A stretch of 64,000 nt of DNA from Blastococcus tunisiensis (GCF_900112815.1 NZ_FOND01000003.1:186001-250000), one strand, 5' to 3'; positions 1 through 9,819 are shown, numbered from the stretch's first letter. Notes: generated by a model not told the origin, from the letters alone. Numbers and translations: made by a program.

Positions 1-144
1 GACCGGGTCGCCACGGTCGCGCAGGAGGGCGTGCAGGTCCTGGGCGCTGCGGAAGCCGTCGAGGTCGTCCAGGAGGGCGAGGACGGCGCTGCGCTGCCGG
101 CTGGGACGCCGGGCGCCGGCCCCGGCCGGCTCCGGGGCGCTCAT
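1..144 (-). CDS. zur: Fur-family regulator, probable zinc uptake regulator Zur (partial, C-terminus outside window)
   Basis: The reverse strand from the ATG at 144 encodes about 48 residues starting MSAPEPAGAGARRPSRQRSA, followed by a helix pattern (VLALLDDLDGFRSAQDLHA) typical of the N-terminal winged helix of Fur-family proteins. The start overlaps the znuB stop (ATGA), so it is the last gene of znuA-znuC-znuB-zur. Fur-family proteins encoded with znu genes are normally Zur, a zinc-sensing repressor. That fits the Fur/Zur-type box at the znuA start. The metal-binding C-terminal domain lies beyond base 1, so metal specificity is inferred from context only. Confidence 0.8.
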   Translation of the reverse strand, partial: MSAPEPAGAGARRPSRQRSAVLALLDDLDGFRSAQDLHALLRDRGDPV

Positions 145-1166
145 TCGGCACCTCGTCCCGGGGACGCCGGGGCGGCGGCCTGATCCCCGTGCTCGTCGTA
201 GTGCACGCCCGCGCCCGTCAGGTGCGGTGCGTGCCGGTGGCCGTCGTGGTCGTAGTCGACGTGGTCGCCGTGCGGCACCGGCTCGTGCCCGCACCCCGCG
301 CCGTGCTCGTGCGGGTGGGCGGCGTGGACGTCGCCGCGCCGGTGGTGCCGGCGGTGCGCCGTCAGGTCGCGGAGGGCCACGCCGAGGGAGACCAGCAGGA
401 ACAGCGCGATGGCCAGCAGCACGATCGTCCCGCCGGACGGCGTGCCCGTGTAGTAGGACGCGGTCGTGCCGGAGAGGCTGACGACCAGCCCGATCGCGCA
501 GGCGAGGTACAGCGCCTGCCGGAAACTGCGGGCGAGGAGCTGGGCGATCGCGCTGGGGACGATCATCAGCGCGCTGATCAGGAGCAGACCGACCACCCGC
601 ATCGAGAGCACGACGGTGGCCGCGACCAGGGCGGCGAGCAGGACGTTCAGCGCGAGCACCGGCAGACCCACGGCCCGGGCGTACTCCTCGTCGTCGCTGA
701 CCGCGTAGAGCCGCTGGCCGAGCAGCCCCACGACGGCGAGGACGAGGACGGTGATCACGGCGAAGACCGCGAGGTCGGCGGGTGCCGTGGTGGTGATCGC
801 CCCGAACAGGTAGGCGTCGAGGTTGGTGGCCTGCCCGCGCGGGGCCAGGCTGAGCAGCACCACGCCACCGGCGATCCCGCCGTAGAACAGGACGGCCAGC
901 GCCACGTCCCCGCTGGTCCGCCCGCGCGCCCGGATCAGCTCGATCAGGACGGCGCCGAGGACGGCGGCGACGAGAGCCGCACCGACCGGCGCGGTCGAGG
1001 TCAGCACGCCGACCGCGACACCGGTGAGGGCCACGTGCCCAAGCCCGTCGCCGAGCAGCGAGAGGCGCCGCTGGACGAGGAAGATGCCCACCGCCGGGGC
1101 GACCAGGCCGACCATCAGGGAGGCCAGCAGGGCGCGCTGCATGAAGCCGTACTCGAGCACCTCCAC
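141..1166 (-). CDS. znuB: Zinc/manganese ABC transporter permease (ZnuB/TroC family)
   Basis: This integral membrane protein of 341 residues has about eight to nine hydrophobic segments and matches the ABC-3 permease family. Motifs such as LSLLGDGLGHVALTGVA near residue 37 and GLLLISALMIVPSAIA near residue 192 are typical. The cytoplasmic C-terminal tail is unusually rich in histidine (HPHEHGAGCGH, DHDGHRHAPH), consistent with metal binding. The GTG start at 1166 lies next to the znuC stop and the gene overlaps zur at its 3' end, so the genes are translationally coupled. It is inferred to form the channel of a zinc importer. Manganese cannot be excluded from sequence alone. Confidence 0.9.
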   Translation of the reverse strand: MEVLEYGFMQRALLASLMVGLVAPAVGIFLVQRRLSLLGDGLGHVALTGVAVGVLTSTAPVGAALVAAVLGAVLIELIRARGRTSGDVALAVLFYGGIAGGVVLLSLAPRGQATNLDAYLFGAITTTAPADLAVFAVITVLVLAVVGLLGQRLYAVSDDEEYARAVGLPVLALNVLLAALVAATVVLSMRVVGLLLISALMIVPSAIAQLLARSFRQALYLACAIGLVVSLSGTTASYYTGTPSGGTIVLLAIALFLLVSLGVALRDLTAHRRHHRRGDVHAAHPHEHGAGCGHEPVPHGDHVDYDHDGHRHAPHLTGAGVHYDEHGDQAAAPASPGRGAE

Positions 1167-1167
1167 G

Positions 1168-1980
1168 TCAGCGGCTCCCGCGCGACCCGGTCGTGACGGT
1201 CGGCTGGTCGAGCCGGTAGCCGGTGCCGGCCGGCTCGGCCGGCGGGCCGCAGTGGTCGTGCCGTCCGGGGCCGGCCGCGGCGTCGGCGCCCGCCAGCGGG
1301 CCGTCGTAGCGGATGCGCCCGTGGTCGACCACGACCGCCCGCGTCAGCACACCGGACAGCGGCCCGGTCTCGTGGGTGACCACGAGCAGGGTGGTGCCGG
1401 TGGCGGACACGCGGGCGAGGACCGCGGCCAGGGCGTCCTGGCTCGCCGCATCCACGCCGGCGGTGGGCTCGTCCATGATCAGCAGCTCGGGCTGGGCCGC
1501 CAGGGCCCGCGCCACGAGCACCCGCCGCTGCTGCCCGCCCGAGAGCGAGGCGACCGGCTCCTCCATGCGGTCGGCCAGGCCGACGGCCGCCACGGCCTCC
1601 CCGACGGCGGCGCGGTCGGCGGCGCCGAGCCGGCGGAAGAGGCCCAGCCGGGCCAGCCGTCCGACCGCCACCACCTCGCGGACGGTGGCCGGCACCGCCC
1701 CGCTGACCGTGTGCCGCTGCGGCACGTACCCGACGCGGCCGCGCTCGCGCAGCCGGCCGACCGGCGCCCCGAGCAGCTCCACCTCGCCACCGAGGACCGG
1801 TGCCAGGCCGAGCAGGCCGCGGGCGAGGGTGGTCTTGCCCGAGCCGTTGGAGCCCAGGACCGCCAGTGCCTCGCCGTAACGGACGGTCAGGTCGACGCGC
1901 GAGACGATCGGGACGTCGCCGTAGCCGATGCTGGCATCACGGAGTCGGACGGCGGTCCCGGCCGCGGGGTGCTGGCTCAT
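1168..1980 (-). CDS. znuC: Zinc ABC transporter ATP-binding protein
   Basis: This 270-residue ABC ATPase has a Walker A motif GSNGSGKTT (about residues 44-52), a signature SLSGGQQRR and a Walker [11 protein letters not shown], all intact. It powers the importer formed with ZnuB and ZnuA. Its ATG at 1980 overlaps the znuA stop (ATGA) and its stop sits just before the znuB start, so the three genes form a tight operon. The C-terminal tail after the ABC domain contains HDHCGPP, a possible metal-binding patch. ABC importers of this subfamily take up Zn or Mn. The Zn assignment rests on the linked zur gene and operator. Confidence 0.9.
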   Translation of the reverse strand: MSQHPAAGTAVRLRDASIGYGDVPIVSRVDLTVRYGEALAVLGSNGSGKTTLARGLLGLAPVLGGEVELLGAPVGRLRERGRVGYVPQRHTVSGAVPATVREVVAVGRLARLGLFRRLGAADRAAVGEAVAAVGLADRMEEPVASLSGGQQRRVLVARALAAQPELLIMDEPTAGVDAASQDALAAVLARVSATGTTLLVVTHETGPLSGVLTRAVVVDHGRIRYDGPLAGADAAAGPGRHDHCGPPAEPAGTGYRLDQPTVTTGSRGSR

Positions 1981-2927
1981 GCGCAGGACTGGCCTTCCTG
2001 CAGGGTGGCGAGGTTCGCGCGCATCACCTGCAGATAGTCCTCGCCGTCCGACTCGTCCGTCAGCCCCTCGATCGGGTCGAGCACCGCCGTCCGCACGCCG
2101 GCCTCCTCCGCCACCGTCTCGGCGACCGCGGGGTCGACCAGCGTCTCGGTGTAGACGGTGGTGACCCCGCGCTCCCGGACCAGCGTCGACAGCTCGGCCA
2201 GCTGGGCGGGCGACGGCTCCTGCGACGGGCTCAGCCCGCTGATGCCGACCACCTCCAGACCGTAGCGGTCACCGAGGTAGCCGAACGCCTCGTGCCCGGT
2301 GACCAGGGTGCTCACCGCACAGTTCGACAGGCCCGTCTCGATCTCCCCGTCGAGCTCCTCCAGGTCGGCCCGCAGGGCGGCCGCGTTCTCCTCGTAGGTG
2401 GCGGCGTTGTCCGGGTCGAGGTCGGCCAGCCGGTCGGCGAGCGCGTCACCGACCGATGCCAGGCGGGTCGGGTCCAGCCAGAAGTGCGGGTCGACGGCGT
2501 GCTCGTCCTCGCCGTGCTCGCCGTCCTCGTCCTCCGCGTGCTCGTGCGGGCCGCCCTCCACGAGGTCGGCCGCCTGGCCGGCGTCCCAGGCGGAGTCACC
2601 GCCCTCGGACCCGGCGGCCTCGTCCAGCGCCGGCTGGAAGCCGTCGAGGTAGACCAGCAGGTCGGCCTCCGAGACGGCGGCGACGTCGCGAGGTGCGAGC
2701 TCCAGGTCGTGGGCCTCGGCCCCGGGCGGGGTGAGCGAGGAGACGGAGACCAGGTCCCCGCCCACCCGGGCCGCCGTCCACTCGAGCGGGTAGAAGCCGG
2801 CCAGGACGGTGAGCCGGTCGGTCCCGCCGTCGGTGCCCGCGCTGTCGCCGGCTGCGCCGCAGCCGGTCAGCAGGGCGGCGGAGGTCGCGGTGAGGACGGC
2901 GGCCCAGCGGGCGGCTCGGGTGCTCAT
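1977..2927 (-). CDS. znuA: Zinc ABC transporter substrate-binding lipoprotein (ZnuA family)
   Basis: This 316-residue protein starts with an export signal ending in the lipobox LLTGC, so it should be a lipid-anchored binding protein. A stretch rich in His, Asp and Glu ([16 protein letters not shown], followed by DPHFWLDP) is the typical ZnuA metal-loading loop, and DPHFWLDP is a family hallmark. The ATG at 2927 gives a normal signal peptide. An in-frame ATG three codons upstream (2936) is an alternative. Both starts overlap the Zur box, so the transcript may be leaderless and directly blocked by Zur. It is the first gene of the operon. Confidence 0.9.
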   Translation of the reverse strand: MSTRAARWAAVLTATSAALLTGCGAAGDSAGTDGGTDRLTVLAGFYPLEWTAARVGGDLVSVSSLTPPGAEAHDLELAPRDVAAVSEADLLVYLDGFQPALDEAAGSEGGDSAWDAGQAADLVEGGPHEHAEDEDGEHGEDEHAVDPHFWLDPTRLASVGDALADRLADLDPDNAATYEENAAALRADLEELDGEIETGLSNCAVSTLVTGHEAFGYLGDRYGLEVVGISGLSPSQEPSPAQLAELSTLVRERGVTTVYTETLVDPAVAETVAEEAGVRTAVLDPIEGLTDESDGEDYLQVMRANLATLQEGQSCA

Positions 2928-2941
2928 GAGAATCATTCTCG
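2927..2941. promoter_or_regulatory. Zur/Fur-type operator at the znuA start
   Basis: The sequence TGAGAATCATTCTCG has a perfect 13-base inverted repeat core (GAGAAT-C-ATTCTC, 2928-2940). This is the 6/7-1-6/7 layout known for actinobacterial Zur and Fur boxes. It covers the znuA start codon region and lies about 60 bases upstream of the divergent proA gene. Repression of znuACB-zur by zinc-loaded Zur is inferred. Confidence 0.8.
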
Positions 2942-3002
2942 CATACGCGGGACGATGGCTGCCGGGGCCGTGCGCGGCGGGCATCCGCGTACCCTCACGG
3001 GC

Positions 3003-4256
3003 GTGTCCGACGTCTCTGCACTGCCGCTGATCGGTGCCGCCGCGCTGCGCGCGCGGGCGGCCGCCCGCACCCTGCGCACCCTGCCGACCGACGTGAAGGA
3101 TGCGGCCCTGGGCGCGATGGCCGACGCGCTCGTCGAGCGCACCGAGGAGGTGCTGGCCGCCAACGCCGCCGACGTCGACGCGGCGGCGGCCGACGGCACG
3201 CCCGAGTCCGTGCTGGACCGGCTCCGCCTGGACGCCGGCCGGGTGGCCGGCGTGGCGGCCGCGCTGCGCGACCTGGTGGCCCTGCCCGACCCCGTGGGTG
3301 ACGTCGTGCGCGGCTCGCGGCTGCCCAACGGGCTGCAGCTGCGCCAGGTCCGGGTGCCGCTCGGCGTCGTGGGCATCGTCTACGAGGCGCGTCCCAACGT
3401 GACCGTCGACGCCGCCGGGCTCTGCCTCAAGAGCGGCAACGCTGCGCTGCTGCGCGGGTCGGCCTCGGCCTTCCGCACCAACGCCGCGCTGGTCACCGTC
3501 CTCACCGAGACCGCCGAGAAGGCCGGGCTGCCCGCCGGCTCCGTCGAGCTGCTGCCGGCCGACCGGGCCTCGGTCGGGGAGCTGCTGAACGCCCGCGGCC
3601 TGGTCGACGTCGTCATCCCGCGCGGCGGGGCGTCGCTGATCGAGCGCGTCGTCCGCGAGTCGACGGTGCCGGTGATCGAGACCGGCGTCGGCAACTGCCA
3701 CGTGTACGTCGACGCCTCCGCCGACGCCGCGATGGCCGAGGCCATCGTGCTCAACGCCAAGACCCACCGGGTGAGCGTCTGCAACTCCGCCGAGACCCTG
3801 CTGGTGCACCGCGACGTCGCCTTCCTGCCCCGCCTGCTCGCGGCGCTCGCCGACGCCGGGGTCACCCTGCACGGCGATGACCGGGCGCGGGCCGCGCACG
3901 ATGCCGTCGTCCCGGCGACCGACGAGGACTGGGCCACCGAGTACCTGTCGATGGACATGGCCGTCGGGGTCGTCGACGACCTCCCGGCCGCGCTCGAGCA
4001 CATCGACCGCTGGGGGAGCGGGCACAGCGAGGCGATCGTCGCCGACTCCGCGTCGGCCATCGCCGACTTCACCGCCGGGGTCGACGCCGCAGCCGTGCTG
4101 GTGAACGCCTCCACCCGGTTCACCGACGGCGGGGAGTTCGGCTTCGGCGCCGAGATCGGCATCTCCACCCAGAAGCTGCACGCCCGCGGGCCGCTCGGCC
4201 TGCCCGAGCTGACGTCCACCACCTACGTCGTCACGGGCAACGGCCACACCCGCTGA
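3003..4256 (+). CDS. proA: Gamma-glutamyl phosphate reductase
   Basis: ProA reduces gamma-glutamyl phosphate to glutamate semialdehyde with NADPH, the second step of proline synthesis. The 417-residue product has the usual length. It shows [21 protein letters not shown] for cofactor binding and [12 protein letters not shown], with the catalytic cysteine near residue 260. The GTG at 3003 ([11 protein letters not shown]) is chosen because homologues start just before the first helix. The open frame extends upstream into the divergent znuA control region, which is not credible as coding. The proB kinase gene is not adjacent in this window. Confidence 0.95.
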   Translation: MSDVSALPLIGAAALRARAAARTLRTLPTDVKDAALGAMADALVERTEEVLAANAADVDAAAADGTPESVLDRLRLDAGRVAGVAAALRDLVALPDPVGDVVRGSRLPNGLQLRQVRVPLGVVGIVYEARPNVTVDAAGLCLKSGNAALLRGSASAFRTNAALVTVLTETAEKAGLPAGSVELLPADRASVGELLNARGLVDVVIPRGGASLIERVVRESTVPVIETGVGNCHVYVDASADAAMAEAIVLNAKTHRVSVCNSAETLLVHRDVAFLPRLLAALADAGVTLHGDDRARAAHDAVVPATDEDWATEYLSMDMAVGVVDDLPAALEHIDRWGSGHSEAIVADSASAIADFTAGVDAAAVLVNASTRFTDGGEFGFGAEIGISTQKLHARGPLGLPELTSTTYVVTGNGHTR

Positions 4257-4281
4257 CCCGTCCCCCTCGAGGAGCCCTGCC

Positions 4282-5181
4282 TTGCCCCGTCCGCCGTCCC
4301 AGTTCCCGCAGTTCTCCTCGGTCGCGGACGTCAGCAAGCGACTGTCGTCGGCGGGCTACCTGCCCGACGCGCAGATCGCGACGACCGTCTTCCTCGCCGA
4401 CCGGCTGGGCAAGCCGCTGCTGGTCGAGGGTCCGGCGGGGACGGGCAAGACGGAGCTGGCCAAGGCGCTGGCCACGGCGACGGGCTCGGAGCTGATCCGG
4501 CTGCAGTGCTACGAGGGCCTGGACGAGGCGCGGGCGCTGTACGAGTGGAACTACAAGAAGCAGCTGCTGCGCATCCAGGCGTCCCAGGGGAGCTCCGGCG
4601 ACGGTGGGGGCGCGGACTGGGACACCGTGCACGACGACATCTTCGGCGAGGAGTTCCTGCTGTCGCGGCCGCTGCTGACCGCGATCCGCCGCACCGAGCC
4701 GACCGTGCTGCTCATCGACGAGACCGACAAGGCCGACGTCGAGGTCGAAGGGCTGCTGCTGGAGGTGCTCTCGGACTTCCAGGTGACCATCCCCGAGCTG
4801 GGCACGATCACCGCCGCCCGACGGCCGATGGTCGTGCTCACCTCGAACGCCACCCGCGAGCTGTCCGAGGCGCTGAAGCGCCGCTGCCTCTACCTGGCCC
4901 TGGACTACCCGTCGGCCGAGCGCGAGCGGGAGATCGTGCTGTCCCGGGTGCCCGACCTCGCGCCCGGGCTGGCCGAGCAGCTCGTGCGCACCGTGCGGGC
5001 CATGCGTGCGCTGGAGCTGAAGAAGTCGCCGTCGATCTCCGAGACCCTCGACTGGGCCCAGACCCTGCTCGAGCTCGGGCTGGACACCCTGGACGAGTCG
5101 GCCGTGCGCTCGACCCTCGGCGTGGTGCTAAAGCACGCCAGCGACCAGGACCGCGCCGCCGCCGAGCTCCGGCTGAACTGA
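4282..5181 (+). CDS. MoxR-family AAA+ ATPase
   Basis: This 299-residue ATPase has Walker A GPAGTGKT (residues 50-57), Walker B VLLIDETD (142-149) and a sensor motif LTSNATRELSEALKRRC. MoxR ATPases act as chaperones that assemble or activate metalloenzyme or envelope complexes together with a VWA-domain partner. That partner is the next gene: the stop TGA at 5179-5181 shares its A with the ATG of the VWA gene. The client is unknown. In CO-dehydrogenase clusters the pair is called CoxD-CoxE, but no cox genes are visible here. Confidence 0.9.
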   Translation: MPRPPSQFPQFSSVADVSKRLSSAGYLPDAQIATTVFLADRLGKPLLVEGPAGTGKTELAKALATATGSELIRLQCYEGLDEARALYEWNYKKQLLRIQASQGSSGDGGGADWDTVHDDIFGEEFLLSRPLLTAIRRTEPTVLLIDETDKADVEVEGLLLEVLSDFQVTIPELGTITAARRPMVVLTSNATRELSEALKRRCLYLALDYPSAEREREIVLSRVPDLAPGLAEQLVRTVRAMRALELKKSPSISETLDWAQTLLELGLDTLDESAVRSTLGVVLKHASDQDRAAAELRLN

Positions 5182-6620
5182 TGACGGTCTCGGCCGCGCG
5201 CGACGCCGAGCCCGGCGGGCTCGCCGGTCACCTGGACGGGTTCGTCCGGGCGGTCCGGGACGCCGGCATCCCGGTCGGCATCAGCCAGGCCGTCGACGCC
5301 GCCGAGATCCTCACCGTCGTCGACCTGCTCGACCGCGAGCAGCTGCGGCACGGCCTGGCGGCGGTGCTGCTGCAGCGCGCGGCGCAGCGCCCCACCTACG
5401 ACGTCCTGTTCGATCTCTGGTGGCCGCTGTCGGACCGGCCACGTCCCGGCGGGGAGGACGGTCCGGAGGGCGAGGCGGAGGGCGACCCGGGGGATCCCAC
5501 CCTGGACGTGCCGGGGGACGACGGCGCCGACCTGGCCGTACTCATGCGGGAGAAGCTGCTCCAGCTCCTGCTGGACGGCGACCCCGAGGCCCTGCGGCGC
5601 TTCGCCCGCGAGGCCGTCGAGCTGCTCGGGCGCGGCCAGCCCTCGCCGTCGGGCCAGTCCTTCTTCAGCTACCGGGTCCTGCGCGCGCTCTCCCCGGACA
5701 CCCTGGTCGCCCAGCTGCTCGCCGGGCTGCTCGCCGAGGGTGACCGCGGCGGCCTGGCCGAGCAGGTCGCCCGCCAGACCATCCGGGAGCGGCTGACCGC
5801 GCTGCGCGCGGCGATCGAGTCCGAGGTCCGCCGGCGGACCGCTGCGGAGAAGGGCCGCGACAAGGTGGCGAAGAACGCCGTCCGGCCGCTCGCCGACCAG
5901 GTCGACTTCCTGCGTGCACAGGCTGCCGACCTGGCCGAGCTGCGCCGGGCGGTCGCACCGCTGGCCCGCCGGCTCGCGGTCCGGCTCTCGGCCCGCCGGC
6001 GACTGGGCCGGGAGGGGCGGTTGGACTTCCGCAAGACGGTGCGCGCCTCGCTGGGCACCGGGGGAGTGCCGGTGGTGACCCACCACCGGCCGCGCAAGGT
6101 GCACAAGCCCGAGCTCGTGGTCCTCTGCGACGTCAGCGGCTCGGTGGCCGGGTTCAGCCACTTCACCCTGATGCTCACCCAGGCGCTGCGCGAGCACTTC
6201 ACCGGCGTGCGGGCGTTCGCGTTCGTCGACACCACCGACGAGGTGACCCGGTTCTTCCGGCCGGGTGCCGACGTGGCCGACGCGGTGTCCCGGATCGGCC
6301 GCGAGGCCGACGTCGTGGGCTTCGACGGGCACAGCGACTACGGGACGGCGTTCGAGGTGTTCGCCGACCGGTACGCCTCGGCCGTCGGGCCGAAGACGTC
6401 TCTGCTGGTGCTCGGTGACGGCCGGACCAACTACCGGCAGCCGGGCCTGCCGGTGCTCGCGGACCTGGTCCGCCGCTCCCGCTCGGCGCACTGGCTGAAC
6501 CCGGAGCCGCAGCGGCTGTGGGGGAGCGGGGACTCGGCGGCGAACCGGTACGGCGAGGTCATCGACATGGTGGAGTGCCGCAACGCCGCCCAGCTGGCGG
6601 ACTTCGTCACCACGCTCTGA
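5181..6620 (+). CDS. VWA-domain protein, CoxE-like partner of MoxR
   Basis: This 479-residue protein has a helical N-terminal half and a C-terminal von Willebrand factor A domain. The metal-ion-dependent adhesion site DVSGSVAG is near residue 317, and a further MIDAS-type stretch (GFDGHSDYGTAFE) lies near residue 383. It matches the CoxE/YehP-like group that works with MoxR ATPases. The ATG at 5181 overlaps the moxR stop, so the two are co-translated. The substrate complex cannot be told from the sequence. No signal peptide or membrane segment is seen, so it should be cytoplasmic. Confidence 0.85.
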   Translation: MTVSAARDAEPGGLAGHLDGFVRAVRDAGIPVGISQAVDAAEILTVVDLLDREQLRHGLAAVLLQRAAQRPTYDVLFDLWWPLSDRPRPGGEDGPEGEAEGDPGDPTLDVPGDDGADLAVLMREKLLQLLLDGDPEALRRFAREAVELLGRGQPSPSGQSFFSYRVLRALSPDTLVAQLLAGLLAEGDRGGLAEQVARQTIRERLTALRAAIESEVRRRTAAEKGRDKVAKNAVRPLADQVDFLRAQAADLAELRRAVAPLARRLAVRLSARRRLGREGRLDFRKTVRASLGTGGVPVVTHHRPRKVHKPELVVLCDVSGSVAGFSHFTLMLTQALREHFTGVRAFAFVDTTDEVTRFFRPGADVADAVSRIGREADVVGFDGHSDYGTAFEVFADRYASAVGPKTSLLVLGDGRTNYRQPGLPVLADLVRRSRSAHWLNPEPQRLWGSGDSAANRYGEVIDMVECRNAAQLADFVTTL

Positions 6621-6990
6621 CCCCGGCGCGCCGCCGGGCCGACATGTCGCCGTGTCGGCTGGTCGATCCGGCGCTCCGTCGCCTGGTCGCCTCGTCGCCT
6701 CGTCGCCTCGTCGATCCGTCCGGCGCCTAGCGCAGGTGTGTCGACCGCCACGAGGCGACACGCCGAAGGGCCGTAACCCATCCCGTGACGGTGCGTTGGT
6801 CAGCGCGGCGCCGGGGTGACCGACCGCGCCGAACGATCCGTGCGACGACGCACGGCGCGGACTGCGACCGGCTGCACGGGGGAGCCGGTCGCGGCGGATC
6901 CGTGGTCCCGCCTGCGGGCGGGCGCCCGGACCGTGCACCGGGGCCGGTCCTGGCGGGGCCGGCCCCGGGGGTCCCGGCTAGGCTCGTGCG
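6621..6990. other. Non-coding interval of 370 bases before nadD
   Basis: No frame here shows convincing codon use or a start with a ribosome-binding site. It holds a short octamer repeat (6678-6717) and a 6-bp inverted repeat GTGTCG/CGACAC (6738-6743 with 6756-6761). It probably carries the nadD promoter, but no clear -35/-10 pair could be chosen. Confidence 0.5.
6678..6717. repeat. Five tandem octamers of GTCGCCTC type
   Basis: Consecutive units read GTCGCCTG, GTCGCCTC three times, and GTCGATCC. They lie just downstream of the VWA gene in non-coding DNA. The array looks like slippage-generated simple sequence, and no function is evident. Confidence 0.7.
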
Positions 6991-7659
6991 GTGGCAGGTG
7001 GCCGGGTCGGGATCATGGGCGGGACGTTCGATCCCATCCACCACGGCCACCTGGTCGCCGCGAGCGAGGTCGCCGGGCTCTTCGGTCTGGACGAGGTCAT
7101 CTTCGTGCCGACCGGCCAGCCGTGGCAGAAGAGCGAGCGCGAGGTCAGCCCGGCCGAGGACCGCTACCTCATGACGGTCATCGCCACCGCATCCAACCCC
7201 CGGTTCTCCGTCAGCCGCGTGGACATCGACCGGGGAGGGCCGACGTACACCATCGACACCCTCACCGACCTCCGGCAGCAGCGGCCCGACGCCGAGCTCT
7301 TCTTCATCACCGGCGCCGACGCGCTGGCCCAGATCGTCAGCTGGCGGGACAACCAGCAGCTGTTCGACCTGGCCCACTTCGTCGGGGTGACCCGGCCCGG
7401 ATTCCACCTCGCCGACGCCCACCTGCCCGAGGGGGTCGTCAGCCTCGTCGAGGTCCCTGCCCTGGCGATCAGCTCCACCGACTGCCGTGACCGGGTGGGC
7501 CGCGGGATGCCCGTCTGGTACCTCGTGCCCGACGGCGTCGTGCAGTACATCGAGAAGCGGGGGCTCTACCGCGAGCCCCCGCGCCGCGCGGTCGCCGACG
7601 GTGCCCGCCGGCACGAACCCCAGCCCCCCACCGACCACCTCCAGGAGGTACCCCGATGA
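6991..7659 (+). CDS. nadD: Nicotinate-nucleotide adenylyltransferase
   Basis: NadD joins nicotinate mononucleotide and ATP to give deamido-NAD, the penultimate step of NAD synthesis. The 222-residue product has the nucleotidyltransferase signature [11 protein letters not shown] (residues 10-20, with the HxGH site) and the C-terminal ISSTDCRDR motif. The GTG at 6991 is used because it places GIMGGTFDP at the expected distance from the N-terminus. The 3' end overlaps the start of rsfS. The nadD-rsfS-phosphatase order is a common bacterial arrangement. Confidence 0.95.
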   Translation: MAGGRVGIMGGTFDPIHHGHLVAASEVAGLFGLDEVIFVPTGQPWQKSEREVSPAEDRYLMTVIATASNPRFSVSRVDIDRGGPTYTIDTLTDLRQQRPDAELFFITGADALAQIVSWRDNQQLFDLAHFVGVTRPGFHLADAHLPEGVVSLVEVPALAISSTDCRDRVGRGMPVWYLVPDGVVQYIEKRGLYREPPRRAVADGARRHEPQPPTDHLQEVPR

Positions 7660-8141
7660 CCGCCTCGGCCGAGGCGCGGGACACCGCGCTGCTCGCCGCA
7701 CAGGCGGCTGCGGACAAGCTCGCCACCGACGTCTCCATCGTCGACGTGAGCGACCGACTCGCCATCACCGACGCCTTCGTGCTGGCCGCGGCGCCCAACG
7801 AGCGCCAGGTGCAGGCCATCGTCGACGCGGTGGAGGAGAAGCTCCGCGAGCGCGGGATCAAGCCCGTCCGCCGGGAGGGGGTCGCCGAGTCACGGTGGGT
7901 GCTGCTCGACTTCGTCGACGTCGTGGTGCACGTCCAGCACGCCGAGGAGCGGGCCTACTACGCCCTCGAACGGCTCTGGAAGGACTGCCCGACCATCCCG
8001 TTCGTCGACAACGCGCGGTCGGCGACCGCGGGCGACTCCGCGCCGGTGCCCGCGGACGCCCCGACGTCGGGCAGCACGGCGCCCGACGGTACGACGCCGG
8101 ACCACGCGGCTCCCGGCGACGGGGAGACGGCCACCCGGTGA
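7656..8141 (+). CDS. rsfS: Ribosomal silencing factor RsfS
   Basis: RsfS binds ribosomal protein uL14 and blocks subunit joining when nutrients are scarce. The core of about 120 residues contains [20 protein letters not shown] and an ADVVVHV-like segment ([19 protein letters not shown]), both typical of the DUF143/RsfS family. The C-terminal 40 residues are a disordered tail rich in Ala, Pro and Asp. A strong Shine-Dalgarno (CAGGAGGT) precedes the ATG at 7656, which overlaps the nadD stop. Confidence 0.93.
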   Translation: MTASAEARDTALLAAQAAADKLATDVSIVDVSDRLAITDAFVLAAAPNERQVQAIVDAVEEKLRERGIKPVRREGVAESRWVLLDFVDVVVHVQHAEERAYYALERLWKDCPTIPFVDNARSATAGDSAPVPADAPTSGSTAPDGTTPDHAAPGDGETATR

Positions 8142-8872
8142 CCCCCGGAGCGCTGCCCGCCCTGCCCGTCCCGCGCCTCGTCCTGTGGCGGCACGGGCGG
8201 ACCGAGTGGAACGCGGCCGGCCGCTTCCAGGGCCAGCTCGACCCGCCGCTGGACGAGCGGGGCCGGCGCCAGGCCGCCGCGGCGGCGCCGTACGTCGCCG
8301 CCGGGCTCGCCCCGCAGGACACCGTCGTGGTCTCCAGCGACCTGGTCCGGGCGGCGGAGACCGCGCGGACGCTCAGCGGGCTGCTCGGTGTCGAACTGCG
8401 GCTCGACGAGCGCCTGCGCGAGCACGGGATGGGTTCCTGGGAGGGGCTTACCCGCGACGAGGTCGCCGACCGGTTCCCCGAGCAGTACGCCGACTGGGTG
8501 GCCGGTCGACCTGTCCTGGGCCGCGGAGGGGAGCTTCCCGCCGAGGTGGCCGAGCGCGCGGTGGCGGCGCTGGCGGATCTTCCCCCGGCGGCGACCGCCG
8601 TCGTCGTGACGCACGGGGGCACGGCCGGGCGGCTGCTCGAACGACTGCTCGACCTCGGGTCGGACCACCGTCGCGTGTTCGGCCCCCTGGGCAACTGCGC
8701 CTGGAGCGAGCTGGTCGTCCAGGGTGACCGCTGGCGGCTGCTGCGGCACAACAGCGCCGTGCAGCAGCCCGCAGGGCGGGTGGAAGGCCTCGGACCGGCG
8801 CCCGCCGCGGATGCCCGGGCGACACCGGAGGCCGGTGCTCCGGCGCCACCCGGGGACGCCGACGCCGTGTGA
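8138..8872 (+). CDS. Histidine phosphatase family protein (phosphoglycerate mutase-like)
   Basis: This 244-residue member of the histidine phosphatase superfamily has RHGRTEWN (residues 18-25) carrying the catalytic histidine and a second-histidine motif VVVTHGGTAG. The GTG at 8138 overlaps the rsfS stop (GTGA), so the two are translated together. Proteins in this position are often annotated as phosphoglycerate mutase or GpgP-like. The true substrate is not decided by sequence. A Pro/Ala-rich tail follows the domain. Confidence 0.88.
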   Translation: MTPGALPALPVPRLVLWRHGRTEWNAAGRFQGQLDPPLDERGRRQAAAAAPYVAAGLAPQDTVVVSSDLVRAAETARTLSGLLGVELRLDERLREHGMGSWEGLTRDEVADRFPEQYADWVAGRPVLGRGGELPAEVAERAVAALADLPPAATAVVVTHGGTAGRLLERLLDLGSDHRRVFGPLGNCAWSELVVQGDRWRLLRHNSAVQQPAGRVEGLGPAPAADARATPEAGAPAPPGDADAV

Positions 8873-8934
8873 GCAGCCGGCCTGACGTCCGCGGCCCGTG
8901 CGGGTGCCCGCGGACGGCGGGCTAGCCTCGCCGC

Positions 8935-9819
8935 GTGTCCGTCGCCGTCGTCACCGATTCGTCGGCCTACCTCCCCGACGAGCTGGTCGAGGGCTACGGG
9001 ATCCACCTGGTCCCGCTCTACGTGGTGCTGCCCGGCTACTCCGGCCGCGAGGGGCAGGAGATCGGACCCGACGAGGTGGCCCGGACGCTCGCCGTGCGCG
9101 GGCAGACGGTGTCCACCTCCCGCCCCACCCCCGGCGATTTCGTCGCCGCCTACCGCCGGGCGCTGGACGAGGGCGCGGAGCGGCTGGTCTCGATCCACCT
9201 GTCCGCCGAGCTCTCGGGCACCTGGGACGCCGCCCGGCTGGCAGCCTCCCAGGTGGGGGAGCACATCGTCACCGTCGTCGACTCCCGGTCGGCGGCCATG
9301 GGCGCCGGGTTCGCGGTGCTCGCCGCTGCGCGGGCCGCTGCGGCGGGTGCCGACGCGGACGCCGTCGCCCGGACGGCGCGGGACACCGCCGCGGCGACCA
9401 CGACGCTGTTCGTCGTCGAGACCCTCGAGCACCTGCGCCGCGGGGGGCGCATCGGCGCGGCCGCCGCGGTCCTGGGCTCCGCCCTGGCCGTGAAGCCGGT
9501 GCTGCACGTGCAGGACGGCCGGGTCGTCCCCCTGGAGAAGGTGCGGACGTCGGCGCGGGCGCTGAACCGGCTCGTGCAGCGGGCGGTCGAGGCGGCCGGC
9601 GAGGGCGCGGTCTCCATCGCGGTCCACCACCTCGCCGCACCGGAGCGGGCGGAGCGGCTGGCCGCGGAGCTGCGCGACCGGTTGCCGCAGCTGCGCGAGC
9701 TCCACGTCAGCCAGCTCGGCGCCGCGATCGGGGCACACGTGGGACCGGGTGCCGTCGGCATCGTCGTGGCGCCGTTCTGGCAGGGCGCCGACAGCGACGT
9801 CTTCCCGGCGGAGGGCTGA
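8935..9819 (+). CDS. DegV family protein
   Basis: This 294-residue DegV-fold protein has the hallmark start VAVVTDSSAYLP and TVSTSRPTPGDF in the first 70 residues, then LSGTWDAA and an ETLEHLRRGGRIG motif. Family members bind a fatty acid in a buried cleft and in some bacteria deliver it to the FakA kinase. No fakA is seen nearby. The GTG at 8935 is preceded by a gap of about 60 bases after the phosphatase gene. It probably belongs to the same transcription unit. Confidence 0.9.
   Translation: MSVAVVTDSSAYLPDELVEGYGIHLVPLYVVLPGYSGREGQEIGPDEVARTLAVRGQTVSTSRPTPGDFVAAYRRALDEGAERLVSIHLSAELSGTWDAARLAASQVGEHIVTVVDSRSAAMGAGFAVLAAARAAAAGADADAVARTARDTAAATTTLFVVETLEHLRRGGRIGAAAAVLGSALAVKPVLHVQDGRVVPLEKVRTSARALNRLVQRAVEAAGEGAVSIAVHHLAAPERAERLAAELRDRLPQLRELHVSQLGAAIGAHVGPGAVGIVVAPFWQGADSDVFPAEG

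Noticed and set aside
1977-4337. A 786-codon open frame on the minus strand covering znuA and the reverse of proA
   Set aside because: Only the last 316 codons (znuA) show a signal peptide and family motifs. The rest is antisense to proA and low-complexity.
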